Part shown: one piece after another, positions 28,744-34,130 of the stretch
Position numbering within the stretch: position 1 is the first letter of the stretch
Layout of the letters: each line of letters starts with the position of its first letter
Assembly: GCA_947627265.1 (NCBI GenBank)
Contig: CANQVM010000010.1
Location: forward strand, 1 to 34,130
Origin: an uncultured Clostridia bacterium
Lineage (GTDB): Bacteria; Bacillota; Clostridia; TANB77; CAG-508
Reading direction: 5' to 3'
DNA length: 34,130 nt
The notes under the pieces: generated by a model
The model's database searches: none
Told to the model about the DNA's origin: nothing
The model's input: only the letters and a program-made list of their open reading frames with translations
Program-made: the position numbers and the translations under genes

Positions 28744-29646
28744 TTATTTTAATTTAAATTTATCAATAATCGAGTTGTTTTCTTGCCAATCTTCTTTAAC
28801 TTTTACCCATGTTTTTAGGTTTATTTTTATTCCAAAATTTTTTTCCATCTCTATTCTTGCAGCTCTTCCAATTCTTTTTAGCATTTCTCCATTTTTTCCA
28901 ATTATTATACCTTTATGTGAATTTTTTAAACAGTATATGGTTGCTTCTATGTCATAAATTTCTTCATTATTTTTATTTTTTCTTTCTTTCATTTTTTCTA
29001 CTTCTACATAAATACCGTGTGGAACTTCATCTTGCAATAATTGTAATGCTTTTTCTCGAATTGTTTCTTCTGCTAACTGTCTTAAAGTTTGGTCAGTATA
29101 CTCCTCTATATCATAATATGCAGGTCCTGGTTTTAAGTTCTTTTCAATTTCTTCTAATATAACCTCTTTATATTTTAGATTTATTGCAGATATTGGTATC
29201 ACTGCTTCAAAAGCATATTCTTTACGATAAATATCAATTAAACTTAATAGCTTTTCTCTTTTTACTAAATCAATTTTATTTATAACTAATATTGCTTTTC
29301 TTTTTGACTCTTTTATTTTGTTTAATATTACTCTATCTCCTCTACCTATATCATCACTTGTAGCTTCTATTAAAAATAAAACAATATCACTATCTGTTAA
29401 ACTTGTAAAAGATGTTTCCACCATAGTTTCATTTAGCTTTGTTTTTGGTTTATGAATTCCTGGCGTATCTACAAATACAATTTGAGAATTTTCCCTGTTT
29501 ACAATTCCCCTTATGGCTGTTCTTGTTGTTTGCACTTTGTTTGCAATTGCTGCTACTTTTTCTCCTACTAATAAATTTAGTAATGTTGATTTTCCTACAT
29601 TTGTTCTTCCTATTAATGTTACAAAACCTGATTTAAATTCTTCCAC
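28744..29646 (-). CDS. era: GTPase Era
   Basis: SGFVTLIGRTNVGKSTLLN, DTPGIHKPKTKLNE, NKIDLV, KH-domain GIIIGKNGEMLKRIGRAARIEME. Confidence 0.95.
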   Translation of the reverse strand: MEEFKSGFVTLIGRTNVGKSTLLNLLVGEKVAAIANKVQTTRTAIRGIVNRENSQIVFVDTPGIHKPKTKLNETMVETSFTSLTDSDIVLFLIEATSDDIGRGDRVILNKIKESKRKAILVINKIDLVKREKLLSLIDIYRKEYAFEAVIPISAINLKYKEVILEEIEKNLKPGPAYYDIEEYTDQTLRQLAEETIREKALQLLQDEVPHGIYVEVEKMKERKNKNNEEIYDIEATIYCLKNSHKGIIIGKNGEMLKRIGRAARIEMEKNFGIKINLKTWVKVKEDWQENNSIIDKFKLK

Positions 29647-29904
29647 GTTCTTTTTTCCTCATATAATATATTTATAAACTTTATTTAATATAAATTTATA
29701 AACATATTCTTTCTTTTTATATTTTTATTATTTTTATTATACACTATTTTTTTGCTAAATTTGTAGAATTTAAAAATTTTTTTATTTTTATTTAAAATAT
29801 TTTTAAGTATATGTCTTTGTTTCACCTTCAAAATTTCAAAGATACTTTGTGTCAAACTAATTTTATATAATATAAAAGTAAAACTTTTCATTATATAAAA
29901 AGAA

Positions 29905-29962
29905 CAACCATAGATTGAACTATATTTTAAAAAATATATTATAGTTCAAGTTTGGTTGCCAT
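29905..29962 (-). terminator. Terminator-like hairpin downstream of GT4 gene
   Basis: Long imperfect inverted repeat GAACTATAT...ATAGTTC with outer AACCA/TGGTT pairs. Confidence 0.55.
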
Positions 29963-29986
29963 TTTTTTATATTTTGTATTTTATTT

Positions 29987-31279
29987 TTATGCATATGCCT
30001 GTCTTTTCTTAAAGTTTAGTAAATTGCTAATTTCTTTTTCTGTATTTTTAGCTTTCTTAGTTTTTCTTGCTCTTTCTTGTTCAAGCTCTCTTTTTTGTTT
30101 TTCGGCTACTGATTGACAAATTGCTTTTTGATATGTAAAATGAGTATCTTGTGCAATCTTACTCCAATTATAGTCGTTTCTAACTTTATTTTTTGCTTTT
30201 TTAGTAATATCAGCACATAATTTATGATCATATAATAATTCTAAAATTGAATCTGCGATTGAATTAGGATTTCCACAATATGTTTTCATTCCATTTACTC
30301 TATGTTCTACAATTTCATTTAAACCTCCAATATCAGATACAACAACTGGATTTTCAGAAAGCATTGCTTCTAGTGCAACAATTCCAAAAGGTTCATATGT
30401 ACTTGGAAATACAGCCATATCAGCTATCTTATACATTTTCTGTACATCTTTTCCGCTCATATATCCTGCAAAATAAACTTTATTTCCTATCCCCATTGCA
30501 TTTACTTGTTGTTGTAATTCTTCTTGCATTCCACCTTTTCCACATATAATTAATTTTGAATCATGGTATCCTTTTAATATTTTTGGCATAGCAGATATTA
30601 AATATTGTATACCTTTTTCATATACAAGTCTTCCCATAAATAATATTATTTTTTCATTATCCATAGCATATTTTCTTCTAAAGCTATAATCCTTTTCAAT
30701 ACCATTAAATAAATTTAAATTTACTCCATTTGGTATCACATTAATTTTTTCATAAGGTAATCCAAATAATCTTTGTAATTCATTTTTCATATAGTTACTA
30801 TTTACAATAACTTCTGCTGATTCATATGTTAACATCCATTCTGTATCATTAATATATCTTTGTTGTTCATCATGAATTCCACTATTTCTTCCAGCTTCTG
30901 TTGCATGTATGGTTGCAACAATTGGTATATTATAAGAATTTTTTAATGTTTTTGCTGCATAAGCTACTAACCAATCATGTGCATGTATTACATCAAAATT
31001 TCCTTGTTCTTTTATAATCTCATTTGCCTTTGCAACCATATTAAAGTTCATTTGCATAATCCAATCAATAAAATTATTAGGATTTATCATATAGTTATCA
31101 ACTCTATATACTTTTACACCTTTGTCTTCTTCAAAATATGGTGCATCTCCTTCTCTGTAAGTTACAACAGTTACATCATGTCCATCTTTTAATAATGTTC
31201 TTGATATATCATATACTACTCTAGCAATACCTCCCACTATTCTTGGTGGATATTCCCATGTTAACATTAGTATTTTCAT
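29987..31279 (-). CDS. Glycosyltransferase family 4 (glycogen synthase-like)
   Basis: MKILMLTWEYPPRIVGGIARVVYDISRTL, HAHDWL, VYEKGIQYLISAMP, PSTYEPFGIVALEAM. Confidence 0.88.
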   Translation of the reverse strand: MKILMLTWEYPPRIVGGIARVVYDISRTLLKDGHDVTVVTYREGDAPYFEEDKGVKVYRVDNYMINPNNFIDWIMQMNFNMVAKANEIIKEQGNFDVIHAHDWLVAYAAKTLKNSYNIPIVATIHATEAGRNSGIHDEQQRYINDTEWMLTYESAEVIVNSNYMKNELQRLFGLPYEKINVIPNGVNLNLFNGIEKDYSFRRKYAMDNEKIILFMGRLVYEKGIQYLISAMPKILKGYHDSKLIICGKGGMQEELQQQVNAMGIGNKVYFAGYMSGKDVQKMYKIADMAVFPSTYEPFGIVALEAMLSENPVVVSDIGGLNEIVEHRVNGMKTYCGNPNSIADSILELLYDHKLCADITKKAKNKVRNDYNWSKIAQDTHFTYQKAICQSVAEKQKRELEQERARKTKKAKNTEKEISNLLNFKKRQAYA

Positions 31280-31388
31280 TAATATGCTTCCTTTCTATTT
31301 TATACATTTTCTTTTGTTTTTGTTATTGTTTTGCCTTTTATATATTTTTCGACATTTTATTTGTATTTATATTGTATACAACTTTTAA

Positions 31389-31430
31389 AAAAAAGTAAAT
31401 GCTTTTTCTTAAAAACATTTACTTTTTTTA
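31389..31430 (-). terminator. Terminator downstream of accC
   Basis: AAAAAAGTAAATG / CATTTACTTTTTT hairpin. Confidence 0.65.
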
Positions 31431-31481
31431 TTTTAATGTTACAATTCACAGTCTGTGATATAATTTGAAAATAACTTTTAA

Positions 31482-32829
31482 TTATTTGTTTTCAAATTTT
31501 TTACTAATAAAAGATGTATCATAATTATTATTTTGGAAATTTTTATCTTCTAATATTTTTAAAATAAAATCTGCATTTGTTACTATTCCATCTATTACTA
31601 ATTCAGCAATTGCACTTTTCATTTTTGCAATTGTTTCTTCTCTTGTTTTTCCATGTGCAATTATTTTAGCTATCATAGAGTCGTAATAAGGTGGAACATT
31701 ATATCCACAATATATGGCAGTATCTATTCTAATTCCATTACCACCTGGTAAATGCATATCTATAATATTTCCTGGACATGGCATAAAATTTTTTTCTGGA
31801 TTTTCACAATTTATTCTAGCTTCCATACTATGTCCATTAAAGTTAATTTCATTTTGTTTATATGAAAGTTTTTCTCCTCCTGCAATTCTAATTTGTTCCT
31901 TTATAATATCAACACCTGTTGTTACTTCTGTTATAGGGTGTTCAACTTGTACTCTTGTATTCATCTCCATAAAATAAAAATTTCTATTTTTATCTACAAG
32001 AAACTCAATTGTTCCTGCATTTGTATACCCAATTTTTTTTATTGCATTTACTGCAATTTCTCCCATCTTTTTTCTTGTTTCATTATCTAAAACTGAAGAA
32101 GGTGTTTCTTCTAATATTTTTTGATTTTTCCTTTGAATTGTACAATCTCTTTCTCCTAAATGTATTACATTATTGTGTTCATCTGCTAATAATTGAATTT
32201 CTATATGTCTTGGATTTTCTATAAATTTTTCTAAATAAATACTATCATCATTAAATGATATTTTTGCCTCTTGTTTTACTAAATCATATGCATTTTCTAA
32301 TTGTTCTTTAGAATAAGCAACTCTAATACCTCTTCCTCCGCCTCCACTAGATGCTTTTAATATAACTGGGTATTTTATTTTTTCTGCAATTTCAATTGCT
32401 TCTTTTTTTGATTTTATTAATCCTTCTGATCCGAGGAACTACAGGTACTCCAGCCTCTTTCATTGTCTCTTTAGCTTTTGACTTATTACCTAACAGATCA
32501 ATTAACTTATAATTTGGTCCTATAAACTTTATCCCTATTTCTTCACATATTTTAGCAAAATTACTATTTTCAGATAAAAAACCATATCCTGGGTGTATGC
32601 TATCTGCACCTGTTAAACAAGCTGCCTCTAATATTGCTTTTATATTTAGATAACTTTTATTAGATGGTGCTGGACCTATGCATATTGCTTCATCTGCCAA
32701 GCTTACATGCAATGCTGCTTTGTCAGCTTCTGAATATATAGCTACTGTTCTTATTCCCATTTCTCTACAAGCTCTTATAATTCTTACAGCTATCTCTCCT
32801 CTATTTGCTATTAAAACTTTTTTTAACAT
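31482..32829 (-). CDS. accC: Biotin carboxylase subunit of acetyl-CoA carboxylase; requires +1 shift at CGG
   Basis: [26 protein letters not shown]...KEAGVPVVP. In-frame CGG at 32433-32431 (CCT CGG ATC). Reading +1 gives [38 protein letters not shown], canonical AccC, continuing through [14 protein letters not shown]. 1348 nt minus 1 = 449 codons. Confidence 0.93.
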
Positions 32830-32892
32830 ATTACCATTTCCTCCTTAATGCGAAAGTGAGATATTTATCCACCATCTATCTTGTCTCACACT

Positions 32893-33327
32893 TTAAACAA
32901 CTGCAAAAGTTAATTCTCCTTTTGCTGCTACTTTTCCATTTACTGTTGCTATAGCTTCTCCAATTCCAATTGGCCCTTTTCTTTTTATAATTTTTACTTC
33001 CAGTTTTATAGTATCTCCAGGTATTACTTGTTTTTTAAATTTAAATTTATCTATTCCTCCAAATAATGCATTTTTTCCTTTATTTTCTTGCATAGATAAA
33101 ATTGCAACTGCTCCTGTTTGTGCTAAAGCTTCTACTATTAATACTCCTGGCATAATTGGCTGACCTGGGAAGTGTCCTTTAAAATAATATTCATCCTCAT
33201 TAACATATTTGTATGCTGTTGCACTTTCTCCTGGTACATAATTTTCTACTTCATTAATCATTAAAAATGGATCTCTTTGTGGAATAATTTTTTTTATTTC
33301 TTCTTGGTTTAACATTTTTACCTCCAT
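32893..33327 (-). CDS. fabZ: 3-hydroxyacyl-ACP dehydratase FabZ
   Basis: IKKIIPQRDPFLMINEV, GHFPGQPIMPGVLIVEALAQTGAV. Confidence 0.95.
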   Translation of the reverse strand: MEVKMLNQEEIKKIIPQRDPFLMINEVENYVPGESATAYKYVNEDEYYFKGHFPGQPIMPGVLIVEALAQTGAVAILSMQENKGKNALFGGIDKFKFKKQVIPGDTIKLEVKIIKRKGPIGIGEAIATVNGKVAAKGELTFAVV

Positions 33328-33361
33328 ATTTTTATTTTTATGATTTATATTGTTCTTTTAA

Positions 33362-33814
33362 TTATCTTATTTTAAATAAAGGTGTTCCATATTCTACAAA
33401 CTCATCATTTTTTGCACATATTTCAACAATTTCTCCATCATATTCTGATTCAATCTCATTCATTAATTTCATAGCTTCAACAATACATAATATTTGTCCT
33501 TTTTTTACTTTATCTCCTACTTGTACAAATGGTTTTGCATCTGGTGAACTACTTTGATAAAATGTTCCTACCATTGGAGATACTACTATTTTATATTCTT
33601 CATTTTTATTTTCTATATTTTTCTTATCATTTGATGGAACTGAAATAGGGCTACTTGTTTCTATTGTATTGTTTTTTTGTGTTTCTATCATTTCTTGATT
33701 TTTACAGTTTTTTGTCATACTTATTTTTGTTCCATCTGTAAATTCTATTGATAAAGATTCAAATTTTGAATTTTCCATATCATTTATTATTTTTTTTATT
33801 TCTTTATATTCCAT
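33362..33814 (-). CDS. accB: Acetyl-CoA carboxylase biotin carboxyl carrier protein
   Basis: VVSPMVGTFYQSSSPDAKPFVQVGDKVKKGQILCIVEAMKLMNEIESEYDGEIVEI. Confidence 0.95.
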   Translation of the reverse strand: MEYKEIKKIINDMENSKFESLSIEFTDGTKISMTKNCKNQEMIETQKNNTIETSSPISVPSNDKKNIENKNEEYKIVVSPMVGTFYQSSSPDAKPFVQVGDKVKKGQILCIVEAMKLMNEIESEYDGEIVEICAKNDEFVEYGTPLFKIR

Positions 33815-33905
33815 AAAAAATCATTCCTTTCTTGCTTTACTCAAAGGTATATAGAAATGATGAACCTTGAGCTTACTCTTTCAAATTAATATTCCTCTTT
33901 ATTAT

Positions 33906-34130
33906 TTATTCTTCATATTTTTTTAGCAATATGCTGCTATTATGTCCGCCAAATCCTAAAGAGTTTGATATTGCATATTTTACATCTTTATTTCTTCCTG
34001 TATTTGGTACAATATCTAAATCACATTCTTCATCTGGTACTTTATAATTTATAGTTGCAGGTACAAATCCTTCTTCTATTGCTTTAGTACATACAATTGT
34101 TTCTACAGCTCCTGCTGCACCCATTAAGTG
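33906..34130 (-). CDS. fabF: Beta-ketoacyl-ACP synthase II, C-terminal part (truncated by window edge)
   Basis: [16 protein letters not shown]...[17 protein letters not shown]...[20 protein letters not shown]. Confidence 0.93.
   Translation of the reverse strand, partial: HLMGAAGAVETIVCTKAIEEGFVPATINYKVPDEECDLDIVPNTGRNKDVKYAISNSLGFGGHNSSILLKKYEE

Noticed and set aside
28775-30549. Plus-strand ORFs such as 28809-29162, 29439-29636, 30280-30549 and similar Leu/Phe-rich ORFs across the window
   Set aside because: They are antisense to well-supported minus-strand genes, of low-complexity Leu/Phe/Tyr composition, a by-product of AT-rich coding DNA.
9682-32433. Random sequencing or assembly indels as the cause of the broken genes
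   Set aside because: All eight breaks are the same event (extra C giving in-frame CGG before A/T, always at a Gly codon), with no other indel type in recognisable genes. Cannot be fully excluded without raw reads.
9682-32433. CGG reassigned to a different single amino acid in the standard frame
   Set aside because: Zero-frame reading after each CGG loses homology and soon hits a stop (e.g. recO GIRKNFLCS*, CpaF SGCF*); only a +1 change restores the protein.
9682-32433. Ordinary pseudogenization of the six genes
   Set aside because: accC and recO are otherwise intact housekeeping genes in conserved operons, two genes carry two identical-type lesions each, and there are no nonsense mutations or deletions in the rest of these ORFs.
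1-34130. CRISPR arrays, tRNA/rRNA genes, transposases or prophage genes
   Set aside because: No regularly spaced repeats, no recognisable tRNA/rRNA sequence and no transposase/integrase-like ORF were seen. The pilin array repeats are gene duplications.

Overview
This is an AT-rich, spore-former-like Firmicutes (Clostridia-type) chromosomal segment. It mixes housekeeping genes (rimO, RNase E/G, pth, spoVG, murC, spoIVB, hpf, recO, yqzL, era, and a fabF-accB-fabZ-accC block) with a large Tad/type IV pilus-like cluster at about 12.1-25.5 kb. That cluster holds several pilin-like paralogs, a TadB/C-like membrane protein, a CpaF-like ATPase, two MinD/CpaE-like ATPases and a CpaB/SAF protein. The main finding is that six genes appear broken by eight +1 frameshifts, and every break is at an in-frame CGG codon followed by A or T (N NNN CGG A/T). 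Skipping the C and reading GGA or GGT (Gly) restores the full conserved protein each time, and the reconstructed lengths are exact multiples of three. I scanned all CGG trinucleotides on the coding strand by eye. The only in-frame CGGs in intact or reconstructed genes are these eight sites; about 22 others lie out of frame. CGA, CGT, AGA and AGG are still used as ordinary codons. This suggests that CGG is not decoded as Arg in this organism but is a general +1 frameshift (or CGGN four-base Gly) signal, used even in presumably essential genes such as accC. A second finding is a tandem pilin array with near-identical N-termini, divergent C-termini and an orphan, mosaic C-terminal cassette, which resembles a recombination-driven diversification locus.
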